NCBI GenBank assembly: GCA_002794735.1
Contig: NBAZ01000028.1
Span: 62,001 to 126,000 of the forward strand
Length of the DNA: 64,000 bases
Reading direction: 5' to 3'
From: Pyrrhoderma lamaoense
Taxonomy: Eukaryota; Basidiomycota; Agaricomycetes; Hymenochaetales; Hymenochaetaceae
In this document: positions 1 through 12,100 of the stretch, one piece after another
How positions within the stretch are numbered: position 1 is the first letter of the stretch
Layout: each line of letters starts with the position of its first letter
Notes under the pieces: model-generated
Database searches by the model: none
What the model saw: only the letters and a program-made list of their open reading frames with translations
What the model was told of the DNA's origin: nothing
Made by a program: the position numbers and the translations under genes

Positions 1-1040
1 ACTGCATTGAGTGATGAATCCGAGAAGTTCGGTCATAACTGAAAGTAAAGATTCGGATGGATTTGCAAGAACAGAGGTCTCCTTGTTGATCCAGAACATG
101 TTCAATAGGTTCTTTACAAGATACCTCACTCATTTGTCGGTTTTTGTTTGAGTAGTAATGATCTACAAGAGTTACAATGTATTTTGATCGAGGTTTTACA
201 AAAATCTCACATTTAAGAAGGCTGTTGTCATGCACCATGCTAGCTTCAAATATGGACTTGCCTTTTGATTCATCCAATAAGCAGATCATGGATTGTAATT
301 AGCTAATAAATACTTACATCTGCTATACTGTTTCCAAACTCGATAAAAGCAGTGATCTTATAGCCTATATTCACTAATGACTGGCATGCATCACTTTTTG
401 CCGCGTTCTTTGCAATGTCAACTATTGTATTGACGCTTTTCACAAATCTATCCTCATTAGAAAGATGAACATGGCGTGAACAATGTTTATGAGGGTTATT
501 TCAATGTTCTTTGATTTATCGGATGGTCTAAGACACAAAGATATTGAATGTTGAGAACCAGACTTTGATTGGAATGAAAAGGCAAAAATCTATTTCGATC
601 AATTAGAAATTGAGAATTTGAATCGAGAAACAATTACGAGCGGTGTAAAGTAGTCTCACCTTTTCCATCCTCCGAAAGTATCTTCTCTAAGGTGCATTTC
701 AAGCTTCCAATAGTAGTATCTACCATAGCCTTCTTTACAAGCTTGATTGTGAATCTAGTCACATCATCCGAACATGAGAAAACTACTGTTATGTCCTACA
801 ACTATGGCAAACAATTGTGTAGCATACATAGGAAAGGTTTCATTCGACTGAGGTGACAACTCAATTACAGATCTTGTTCTATAACTCGCATCTCAGAATG
901 AGATTTATACATATAGATATGGTGCTTTTGATTTTCCGGGAACAGTTATGTCAGACCCTGATACTGAGATGGAGAGTCGATCAGTGAACAAAGAGCTACT
1001 TGAAGTACCTGAAACGAACCTCGAAGAGTGACATGACTAT
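1..1040 (-). pseudogene. Relic of NLR N-terminal exons (C2-like and helical part)
   Basis: Read on the minus strand, this stretch aligns by eye with the 5' exons of the neighbouring NLR genes. The C2 exon lies at about 840-960, the exon with the TITAF-like helix at about 320-480, and the exon ending in a FITQCS-like motif at about 1-130. The C2 exon contains in-frame TAA and TGA codons within the stretch that is open in NLR-A. The usual first exon, which encodes M-x-[SK]-[FY]-[YS]-x-L-R, is shortened here so that no ATG stays in frame. The NACHT and WD40 exons, if they survive, lie beyond the left edge of the window. I read it as a dead copy of the same family. Confidence 0.75.
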
Positions 1041-1130
1041 CACTCTAGTTTTCTTATTTGAAGCGATACAATCTTGGAGTGCGAAGGGTAGATGGCTACA
1101 ACAAGTTCAGACTTCCGCAGTACAAACGAT

Positions 1131-1140
1131 GCCTCAAGGC
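1131..1140 (-). promoter_or_regulatory. Conserved GCCTCAAGGC box upstream of the NLR relic
   Basis: GCCTCAAGGC is a near-palindrome (only the central two bases break symmetry). The same box, in the same sequence context followed by a TTGATGG-like stretch, recurs upstream of NLR-A, B, D and F. Here it lies about 100 bp upstream of the degraded first exon. A role in transcription is inference from conservation. Confidence 0.45.
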
Positions 1141-1557
1141 TGTTTGATGGGGTTGATAGATAGTAAAAATAGACATCCGTGTGAACACGGCGATTTGAAT
1201 CAAATAGAATCAGATACACTGGGACTAGAGCAGTATGAGTCTAGGAGTCCTCAGATGATTGATGCAAGTAGGATGAACATCTGTCATGTTTACCACTCAC
1301 GAACATATCATCTACCACAATTCAACTATCTAATACTATTACGAGTCATTCTAGTACTGAAACATGAAACATAATTATGACGCAAGAATAAAAGTCTAGG
1401 TTTGATAGAAAAATAGTAAAATATGGATAGTGATGCGAATATTTTTGTAAGACTAAGGAATGGTATCATGAGGTACATGAGTCAGGAGGAGGAAAGCACG
1501 CAGGCCATTGGTTACCTTGATTTATTGAGAGATGCAAATTTGTTGAAAAACGTGCAT

Positions 1558-4500
1558 TCAGAGTGCGTGGCCCATATACGAGTGAGCGACGAAGATCTGG
1601 GGAATCCACATGAGTAATTTGTCGTTGTTTCCAGTGAGCCAACCATCATCTTCAAGGCGCCATTTCTTTCCTTCTAATTCGATATTTACGGACCAGATAT
1701 GGATTGCTCCATCATCGGAGCCTGAGGCAAATCTGATATGTCTCCCATCGGACGAAGGGAATGCAGCGACAGATCTGACGGGTGATGAGACACGAGATTG
1801 AAAGAAGAAACCACCAGTCGACGCATTCCATACACAGACAGTTTTGTCTCTGGATCCGGAGATCACCCACTTTCCTTCGGGGGAAAAACACGCTGAGGAC
1901 ACAACGTCCGTATGGCCTGTAAGTGGACCATACGCTACTTGGCCGGTTTCGGTATTCCAGACTCGTATCGTGTTATCATGAGATCCAGAGACAATATATA
2001 GTCCGTCGTGGGAGTAGGCGACAGAGGTTACCCAATCGGAGTGACCTTCAAAAATGGAGAGCAAATTGCCATCTAAAGCATTCCAAATCCGCACGGTTTT
2101 ATCGGCTGATCCAGAAACGATCTTCCTTCCGTCACGAGAATAGCAAATTGAGAAGATAGCTTCTATGTTACCAGAGAGTATTTCAGCTGTAAGAGAACCA
2201 CTTTCGGTGTTCCATACTCGGATTGTCTTGTCGCTAGAACCTGAAGCAAGTCGAAAGCCATCAGGAGAAAATGCGACTGAGAGAACACAGTCTGTGTGAC
2301 CAGTACATGTGACATAATTGTCGTCAATCATATTCCATATTCGTATTAATTTGTCCAGAGACCCAGAAGCGAAGTGATTTTCATCGGACGAAAAAGCAAC
2401 TGAACTAAGCAATTTAGAATAACCTTTTAAAGGCCCCTTAATCAAATCTCCGCTTTCCGTATTCCAGACACACACTGTTCCATCTTTTGAGCCAGAGACA
2501 AGAAACCTACCAGTTTTCGGTGAAATCGAAATCATACATATATCGAGTGAATGTCCTTTAAACCCCGAATCTGATTCCCTCGCACCTCTATTAGCGTCCC
2601 AGACTCTGATCGTCTCGTCATCTGACCCAGAGGCAAAGTGCTTACCGTCAGGTGCGGGTGAGACAGAGAAAATGAAGCCTGTATGACCTTCAAATCTTTT
2701 TGGAGGAGCATCATTGTCTTCTGCACTCCACATTCTTACTGTGCTATCAGCTGATCCCGACAAAATATGTTTGCCGTCACCTGTATACGCAACCGAGTAT
2801 ACCTTGTCCATGTAGTCCCCAGAGAATGTACACAAAACTCTGCCACTCGATACTTCCCATACAAATATAGTACAATCCTCTGACCCTGATGCTACTTTGT
2901 CGCTATATGGAGAAAACGATAAGGAGGTGACTGCACCTAAGTGGCCTTCGAACGGGTGGGAGATCATCTTTCTGCTTTGTACATCCCAGATAATAATAGT
3001 TCTATCTTCTGATCCCGATGCAAAGGAGCGTCCATTAGATGAGAACACGACACTAGACACAGAGCCTGAATGCTCTCTCAACGGTTCTCCGACTGGTGTA
3101 CCACTCTCAGCGTTCCACAGTCTAACGGTCCTATCATAAGAACCGGACACTATGAGTTTCCCGTCTCCGGAAAACGCGATAGAATTGACCTTCTCTGAAT
3201 GACTGGCAAGCGGGTCAAGGACACACTCCCCAGTGGTTGTCTTCCATACTCTAATGGTGCCATCATCAAAACCCGACGCAATATGTTTTCCATCCCCAGA
3301 ATACGAGATACTCATGACGGTGCCTGAATTCCCCTGAAGTGGGTCGAGAATTGGTCGGCCACTTATCGTATCCCATACACTAACACCTTTTTCTGATCCT
3401 GATGCAATTGTCTCACTATCAGGGGAGTATGAAATAGAATAGACCTCCCCACGAACGTTCATTTGCTTGGTACATGCTATTTGGGGTTTGTCTCCGATAT
3501 ACTCAGCCCGTGTCAGTGATCGGGCCCGCTTAGCGTAGTGTCCGGCGACGATGGAATCCTCTCTCATCAAGGGGAGAAATGTCATGTACAAATGGGGGCT
3601 ACTTTGCGATATAGGCTCGATGAATGTGAGAAGATAATCATGTGCATCTTGGAGAAATGCAGATAGTTGTGAGTGCTTGTTCTATATAGATATCAGTTCA
3701 ACCCATGGTTTTGATCAAATCTTCTTACCCCTATCCAGGCAATAGCATCCTCGAGCGATTGCGAAAGGAATTCGTATAACGAGTCGGTTAGGCTGAGGAC
3801 CTCGACCCAAATCAACAAACGGTTGAATGCAAAAGATTCGAGCTGATTGAATAGATCCTCCGAATAAGAGACCTCGCGCAGATGAGAAGCCCAGAACCGG
3901 CAGGCATATAGTAGCGAAATGGAGATGTTGTCTTTAACACGATGCTCCAGACCAGGTACATCCTTATTCAACCGGTACGATGTCTCCAGCTTACACATAT
4001 TGACATGAAGCTCTTCCATCACCTCGAAACATCGCTTCGCAATATACAATTTCCCTTTCCTCTCTTCAATAAACCAAGCCTTCTCTCGCGTTCTGTCAGA
4101 TGTGAGGTAATCGTATAGGGATGTATGGAACAAGTGGACGGGCTGGCTGAAATCAAATGCTACTATTGAACGCAGAGAATCTAGAATGCTCTGTGTCGTT
4201 CCATAGTCACATCCCAGCATTTCATCGAAATTCATGATTGGCAACTTCTCCTTACCGAACAAGATCAGTGAAAAGATCTTCAGGAACTCAGCTTTCAACT
4301 CTTCATCCCAGTCAAGAGAATTCTCGAATGCGGTTGCATATAAATCGTCGAGTGATAGTGATCTTATATGTATCAACCGTTTTAGCTCAGCTGCTTTGTT
4401 TCCCTTCTTACTTTCAATGAGGCGCACAGCCGTTGCAGCCCATATAAAAAGTCCACCCGCGGCATCACTTAATATTCTCATATTCTCCTCCCAAGGCCAC

Positions 4501-6545
4501 ATAGGCTCTATCCTAATCCTCCCGTCGTCCCTTAGCTTTCCAAGCTCAAATGTTATGTATTTTAGGACGTCATCCTTGGCCCTTTGTGATTCATGATTTA
4601 GCCATACGTTGTGTAGACCTGATTTCTCTAGTGCTTCGGGTGTAGCAATGTCTTCTTCTGGCCTGCTAGTAATAAGGAAACGGTAGTTGGTAGGTAGTGT
4701 CTTCAGCTTCTCCTTGATCAGTCGGGTATATGGCTTTCGAATCTCTCTACTTCCGATCTCGTCCAATGCGTCAAGGATGGTAAGGACATTGGTTTTCATC
4801 TCTACCTTCTTCACCACCGTGTGAAGCGGCTCATACAGCAAGACCTCAAATTCCTTATCTGGAGTAATAGAACCGAGATCGATACTGTCAAGTTGTTCTT
4901 TTATGGCCTTTGCAACACCCTGGTCTTGTCTTGCGAGGCCATGTGCGATGGTTCGGATAATGGAAGCAGGATCACTTTTCCCTCTCATAAAGTACTGATG
5001 TGAGCCAAGCTGATTGCTTCGACAGTTTTCTGCGACTGTTGTAGCAATCGTACTTTTCCCCGTACCAGCATGACCGAGAACGAAGAAAACATTCGGCATA
5101 CTCTCGTCTTGCACCCATTTTTCTATCTCTCTTAATACCTCCGTCTGTGTTCCTTCCAAGCACCTTCGACGATCACATCCACCCCCATGTTTTGGTTGCA
5201 GTTTCTTTTCTAACTCTGTAACATATCAGTTTATAAGTTGACGGTGATCGTGTCCCGGATCTAAGCTAACCTTCTCTGAGTGTCCTTATTTGTGCCTCAA
5301 TGACGCCCTGCCTTTCAAACGCCGATATCAAATCTGTCTTCAAGTTTTCTAGTCTAGTCTCAAGATCCTCTATTGCAGCTTTCTTATCCTGAAGAACTGC
5401 ACGGACTGATAATATCATACAATCAACACGTGAAGCAGCAGCCACAACCATTCAACTTACTTATGAATCGCTTTCGCGCATGATTTTGGAGGAGGTTGCT
5501 GCACTGGGTGATGAAATCGAGGAGATTGGTGATGACTAATCGTAAGGAATCGGATGGGGTGTTGAAAATGGAAGTGTCTTTAATAACCAAGAATAAGCTC
5601 ATAAGATTCTTCACGAGCTCCCTAATTCGTTTATCGGTATTGATTTGAGTAGTGATAATCTATGAAGATTCAGTATATCGATGTCAATGACGTTGTCCTT
5701 TGACACTCACATTCAAGAATGCAGTTGTTATGCACCATGTTAACTTTAGATAGGGGCTTGCCTTTGATCATATCAGTAAGCTTGAAGAAAGAATGGTATT
5801 CAATTTGAGATTGCTTACATCTGCTATACTGTTTCCGAAATCGACGAAAGCAGTGATAGTATAACCTACTTCCACCAATGATTGGCACGATTTACTCTCT
5901 GCTAATCGCTTAGCCGTATCGAATATAGTATTGACGTCCTCCGCAAAGCTACCATGACTAGAAGGATGGATGTCCAGGAGTGTGTGAGCAAGATTTATGA
6001 GAGTCAACTCTGCGTTCTTCATCTTTTCCGATGGTAGAAGACATAGAAATATTGCATATGATCCTGACTTTGAGTGAAGGGGGATACGAACATCTGTTTG
6101 CCTCAGCCATTATATGTGAGAGGATAATGTTATATTACTCTTACCTTCACCATTATCCCTAAGTATCTCTTCCAATGAACACTCTTTACTTCCAATACTC
6201 GTATCTATCAAACCCTCCTTCATTAACTTGATTGTAAACCTATTCTCAGTGTCTGAGCATGTACATGCACTAGTTCACAATAAATCACTCTTAGCGCCCA
6301 AAATTGAAATGAAGAGATGATCGGATAGCATACATTGGAAAAGTCTCGTTCCACTCGGGCGGTAATCTATTGACAGAGCTTGTTCTACAGCTCTCATCTC
6401 CAAACGAGATCTTAACGTATAGCTCTGGTACTTTTGATTTCCCTGGGACAGTAATATCCAATTTTGATACTAGAGAGGACGATCAGTAAGCCAAGAACTT
6501 TTGGGTTGTTCGGAACGAACCTCGAAGAGTGTAAAACGATGCCAT
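1558..6545 (-). CDS. NLR-A: C2-like / helical / NACHT / 14xWD40 receptor-like protein
   Basis: This is a fungal STAND protein of the HET-E/NWD class, probably a cytosolic non-self sensor whose NACHT ATPase oligomerises on ligand binding. I derive nine exons with matching phases: 6521-6545, 6334-6469, 6145-6269, 5819-6093, 5711-5761, 5461-5659, 5271-5405, 3729-5215 and 1558-3681, giving about 1518 aa. Residues 1-120 form a C2-like beta domain (starts MASFYTLR; contains PEWNETFP). Residues 120-315 are helical, ending in a coiled coil. The NACHT has Walker A GHAGTGKST near residue 363, Walker B LTILDALDE near 460 and a FLITSRPEED motif near 495. Fourteen WD40 repeats fill residues 880-1490. The start is chosen because all paralogues share this 25-nt first exon. 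The tail ends early compared with NLR-B, C and G because of a C-run length difference near 1600. Exon structure and domains are secure; the trigger and effector action are unknown. Confidence 0.9.
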
Positions 6546-6670
6546 AAATCACAGTCTAGCTTCTTTGTAGTGAGAGTGTACTACTGTGATGCGTATTACT
6601 GTGAAGCGAAAAGGGGTAGATGGTTGAGCTTAGAGGGAAAAAGAAATCTGGAGCCAACAATATCAACTCT

Positions 6671-6680
6671 GCCTCAAGGC
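6671..6680 (-). promoter_or_regulatory. Conserved GCCTCAAGGC box upstream of NLR-A
   Basis: The box lies 126 bp upstream of the NLR-A ATG. The flanking motif TTGATGGAAATC and a following CCGGTTGA are also shared with NLR-B and D. It may be a core promoter or factor-binding site common to the array; that is inference from conservation. Confidence 0.5.
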
Positions 6681-6762
6681 CATTTGATGGAAATCGCCGG
6701 TTGAAGGTAAAAATAGAAAGCGTGAGATGATTCGGATCAAATACAATGTAACAATCATATGT

Positions 6763-7500
6763 TGTGGAGCCACCTAACTAGATAGCCAGTCGTAGTGCAT
6801 TTAATAATGCATTTTCAAAGTGACTTTGTAACTTGCCCGAAAAGTCCATTTCTACTACTCGGCTGCGCTTCTGGCCCATTTCTCTTACTATTTAGCTTCA
6901 TTTTCTCCTCTTACTCGAGTATAGGGTTCGTTTATATGGCCCCCTCATTTATGATAGCTTAAACCCTTCGTCCAGTGGCATAATGCTACCTGGACGCCAT
7001 GCTTTCCTTATTATCTACCATTTATCTCGCGTTTTGATATATAAGCCTCTAGATTTGAGGCCACAGTAAATCAGTCAATTCTCCGTTAATTCCCTCAGTC
7101 AATTCCTTACAATCTAACCCCTCCCCCCCACCTAAGTAGCTTTTTGATAGTCGCCTGTACTCTTTATCTACCTGCTGCTTAGTTGGGCTGCCGACGCGCT
7201 TGTAAGTCTCTGCAAGGCGTCCGGGCGGACTGAGATGCATAAACTTTTACCTCAAACTACAGCCTCAGCCGGGGCTCTGTTCTACACGTTGCTACTACTT
7301 TTACTGGTATGTGAGGTCTCAGCTCGCCTCAAGGTCTCTATCTTTCTCTACGCTCCGGCCGAAGTCGAGCTACTCGCTTTTTAGCCCTCGAATCTGAGCC
7401 TGAGCATCGTGTCTGGTGTAGGTTGACTCTAAACCCCAAGCCCTCGCCACTAAACACGATTAAAAGGTCCAACCCTGGCCTGAAGCTAAGTTCTCAGCAT
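6763..7500 (+). repeat. Dispersed TATA-bearing repeat, copy 1 (possible solo LTR or TRIM)
   Basis: About 740 bp that recur in opposite orientation at about 30360-31110 and, with an internal deletion, at about 16055-16433. The plus-strand end begins TGTGGAGCC and is followed by a small palindrome (TGCATTTAATAATGCA). A TATATAAGCC box lies near 7039, and a GC-rich second half includes the GTCCGGGCGGAC stretch. A TG-type start and a central TATA box fit an LTR, but the right end and a target duplication could not be fixed. No open reading frame of note. Confidence 0.6.
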
Positions 7501-9124
7501 GTATACAGCGAGAGATAAATATAGGGAATCTTGTGGTCGTACTAGAAGTCGTGCATGATGCGCATATACGAGCCCATGTATTCCCGCTAAAGTGAGTTAC
7601 ATCAAGCTTCTGAAAGTCTCATTTATAAGGCGCGTGTCAGATCTATCAGGCTTGATACAACTTGGATGGATATCAGAAAATTTGATGTACAAGAACCTGG
7701 CGTCTATCACCTTTCCTCTCCTGCGTTTACAATGACCTTAGTACCTAAACCTAAGATAGGCGCTGTGTATAAACTTATTATTTTGTATAATCCTCTCAGG
7801 TTCTTCTACAGGCGTCAGCCCATCGAGATAGCCTAATTGATCCATGCGTCGTTTTGAGATTAGAAACTAGAAAATCTAAGGTATACCGCGTTGGGAGTGA
7901 AGACAAGAGTAGATAAGACTGGACACAGAGAAATCTCCTATTCAATACTATTCAATACAGTACGGTGATCTAGTAGGGGTCATAATATCAATATATCTTT
8001 AAGCCTAGATGGTTAACAACTATTCATCCGAATGCACGTATAGTAACCCACTGAGTCATGAGTTAAGTAAGAATGAGGAGTCCTACGACTCTGAGTTTCT
8101 GACCCCTATTCGGGTAGAGTTAAAGTGCCTCAAATTGGCGAATAGGTGTTGCTCAAAGTCTTCATAACTGTGTATTCCATAGCATACAATGTTAATCAGT
8201 ACATTCACATCGTGCATCTTCTAAATCTGTCTATAGAGCTGTACCATACTTAAGAATTCGTATTGTGGTAATTCTCTTTTAAAAACTATACGTGTGATCC
8301 TTGTGAGACTTGAACGAAATATGAACATAAAGCATAATAGGAAGTCAAGTTTTAATCTTGACTGTCTCTTTTGAATGGCCCCGTTTGGATCCACTTTCAC
8401 TACCCTGCCTTTTTGTTTGCAAGTACAGTCTCGTTCTTTCCTCAGCTCTGCTCTCGCATATCTGGCTCTAGGCTAGTTTGTTTTTCTATCATTTCAATGG
8501 TTGTGGTTGTATCAGGAGATTTTGAACTTAGACATACAGTGCTTGTAGTACATAAATTTATAAGAAACTCATAGTAATAGACATGCACTGTAGTTTCAGC
8601 TTGTGTAGCTAATAATAAACCCTGCTAATGAGATATGATATTACAAAGCAGGAAAAGCATGTAAAAGGCGTAATACTTATATCTAGACGGTGATAAATAG
8701 TTTTAAATAGAGGGAAAAAAAGATAGAGACACAAGGTAGTGTTTTGAAATTAAGTACATATAGCTAAGCAGTGAATCTTTTTGTATCTTCTTACCTAAAC
8801 TCCAAGCTTCAGACAACCTGGACTCAGGGATACCTGTGAACTCACATGTGCTTTCGCATAAAACTAGGCTTAGAAGAGTTTTAGAGACATAAAGTAAAGA
8901 GGATTTGGTCGACTTCCTTGGTTTTAATGAGATAGTGAGAGATGTTTAGTAATGGGCCATGTGTATGATAGTGAGCAAACAAAAGAAGTATAGTATTAGA
9001 ATATTCTATAGAACTACGGTGGTGCTATTGTAACATGTTGAGATCTATAGTTGAAGTGCATTTGATGTAATGGAGTAGATTCAACTATCAAAGCACGGTT
9101 TTCATAGTAGATAACCTTGCAACA
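7501..9124. other. Intergenic DNA with duplicated 3'-flank module
   Basis: No gene was recognised. Positions 7971-8200 (from CTAGTAGGGGTCATAATATC) match 31111-31330, directly next to repeat copy 2 there. Positions about 8370-9120 share a degenerate module with about 23900-24580, downstream of NLR-D, for example the TATCAGGAGA-TTGAACTTAG stretch near 8513 and 24018. These are the 3' flanks of duplicated NLR units rather than genes. Confidence 0.5.
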
Positions 9125-12100
9125 TCAGAATAGCATATGATGATGGGAAAGATAAGTAGTCCATTGATCTCCTCGATAGACTGAAGAATCCAGACTTGTT
9201 GAGAAGCGCGTATTGAGAGTGCATGGTCCATATACGAGGGAGGGGCGAAGATCTGGGGGAATCCACATGAGTAAGTCACTGTCATTTCCAGTGAGCCATC
9301 CATTATCTTCGAGACGCCAGACCCTTCCTTCTGACTCGATATTTACAGACCAAACATGAATTGTTCCATCTTCAGAGCTTGAGGCAAATTTGATATATTT
9401 TACGTCAGATGTAGGGAAGGCAGCGACAGAGTAGACAAGTGACAAAGCACAGGACTGAAAGAAGAGATTTCCGGTTGACGCATCCCATACGCAGACAGTT
9501 CTGTCCCTAGATCCCGAAATTATCCATTTTCCATCGGGAGAAAAGCATACTGAATTCACATTGCCCGTGTGGCCTATTAATGGGCCATATGCAGCTTGGC
9601 CAGTTTCCGTGTTCCAGACCCGTATTGTATTGTCGCCAGATCCAGAGACGATATATAGTCCATTGAAGGAGTAAGCAACAGAGTTGATTGAATGTGAATG
9701 TTCTTCAAACTTAAGAAGTAGATTGCCATTGGCAACATTCCAAATATGGACATTATAATCAGCTGATCCGGAGACAATCTTCTTTCCGTCAGGAGAAAAA
9801 CAGACTGAGTAGACGATGTCTGTATGCTTTATGAGTAGTTCGGCTTCAGAACAGCCACTTTCGATGTCCCATACCCGAATTGTCTTGTCTTCAGAGCCTG
9901 AAACGAGATGAGAGCCATCATGAGAAAAAGCGACTGAAGTAACGCAGTGAGTGTGACCGTTGCATGTCACAGATCTATCGTCGATCATATTCCATATTCG
10001 TATTGATTTATCATCCGAACCTGAAGCGAAGTGATTTTCATCAGGTGAAAAGGCGACTGACATAACCCAATCAGAATGTCCTTTTATAGGGCCTTTGATC
10101 AAACTCCCGCTCTCCACATTCCACACGCACAATGTGTTATCATTGGACCCAGAGACAAGAAAACTTCCAGTTTTCGGTGAAATTGCAATCGCCGTTATCG
10201 CTTCTGTTTGTCCTTGAACTCTGAATCTTTCAGTGTCATTCCTCTTTCAACGTCCCAGATCCTGATCGTCCTTTCCGATCCAGATGCAAAGTACTTACAG
10301 TCAGGAGCGAATGATACTGACCTCACCCAGCTAGTATGGCCTTCAAATCTTTTCGGAAGTGCATTGCTATCTTCTGCGTCCCATATTCTTACTATGTAAT
10401 CCATGGACCCAGACAAAATGTATTTACTGTCCCCAGAATACACAACCGAGTTTACGTCGCCCATCCCGTCTCCAGAAAATGTACGCCGTACACTGCCAGT
10501 CGACGAATCCCATACACGTATCGTGTCATCCCATGATCCCGATGCAATTTTCCCGCTGTCTGGAGAAAATGATAAGGAGGTGATTAAATCTGAGTGGCCT
10601 TTGAATGGGTCAGATATCATCTTTCTGCTTTGTACATCCCAGACAATAATAGTTTTATCCGCCGATCCCGACGCAATAAAGCGTCCATTGGGCGAGAATA
10701 CGACACTAAGCACATCATCTGAATGACCCTCTAACGGTTCTCCGACTGCTGCACCACTCTCAGCACACCACAATTGAATGGACTGGTCTCTAGAACCCGA
10801 TGCTATATACTTCCCGTCCCCGGATAAAGCAAGAGTGTTGGCTGCATCTGAATGGCCAGGGAGTGGGCCACAAGCTCTCTCACCAGTGAACGCATTCCAT
10901 ACCCACAACGACCCATCCCGAGACCCGGATGCAATATATCTCCCATCTGCAGAGTAAGCGATACTCGTGACGTAGTCCGAATGCTCCTGGAGTGGGCCAA
11001 GTAGCTGCCTACCACTCACTACATCCCATACTCCAATAAGTCTAGTATCTAACGCAGCTGCAACTCGTTTACCATCGGGAGAATATGAGATACAATTGAC
11101 AGTATCACCAACATCTATTTGCTTGGTACATGCCATTAGAAGCTTGTTCCTCGTATACTTGACCCGTGGCAGTGACTGTGCTTGCTTAGCGTAGTGCTCG
11201 GCGACGATAGATTCCTCTCTCATCAGGGGGAGGAATGACATATACAAATGGGGGATACTTTGAGAGATGGGTTCGATAAATGTGAGAGTTTGAACATGAG
11301 CGTCTTGGAGGAATGCAGTTAGTCGCGAGTGTCTGCCCTGAATAGATGTTAATTTGAATCATGGGTTAATCTAAAATCACGCACCCCTATCCAGGTGATA
11401 GCATTCTGGAACGCTTGCAAAAGGAAATCGTATAACGAGCCTGTGAGGCTGAGGACCTCAAACCAATACAGTAACCGGTTGGATGCGAAATATTCGAGCT
11501 GTTTGCATAGATCTTTCGAATAAGGAGTATCTCGCAGATGAGAAGCCCAGTGGCGACAGGCATATAGTAGCGAGGTAGAGATGCTGTTTTTTACACGCTG
11601 CTCCAGTCCAGGTACATCTTTATTCAGCCGGTACGATGTCTCCAGCTTACATATGTTATACCTCAGTCCCTCCATCACCTTAAAGCATTGCTGTAATATC
11701 CGTGCTTTCTCCCTTTCCTCGTCTATAAACCACGGTTCTCCACGCGCTCCTTCCGATATCAGATAGTCATAGAGAGAGGTATGATACAAGCGAACTGGTT
11801 CGTCATGCCCGAACGCGACTAATGAACGCAAACATATGAGAATGCTCTGTGTCGTCCCAAGATCAACTTCTGATAACGTATCAATAGACGTGGGTGACAG
11901 CCGCTCCTTGCCAAATAGAATCAGCGAAAATACACTTAGGAAGTCTCTCTTCGTTACATCATCCCAATCGAGAGCGCCTTCGAGTGCAGTCGCATAAAGA
12001 TCGTCAAGCGAAAGAGACTTTTTATCCACTAATCGCTTTAGCTCGCCCGCTTTATTCTGTTTCTTGCTTTCGATGAGCCTCACAGCCGTTGCTGCCCATA

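Noticed and set aside
1610..3139. Plus-strand open frames opposite the WD40 exons (also at 10208-10726, 18112-18399, 24740-26149, 33131-35179, 60120-60887)
   Set aside because: They are antisense shadows: each mirrors WD40 repeats of the minus-strand gene and repeats with the same period in every paralogue. No independent start context or splice pattern.
1558..3591. Regularly spaced repeats that could suggest a satellite or CRISPR-like array
   Set aside because: The period of about 126-130 bp is that of WD40 repeats (about 42 codons) in an open frame; spacers and repeats are both coding.
7049..7240. Short ORFs inside the dispersed repeat
   Set aside because: They are not kept open in the other two copies of the repeat.
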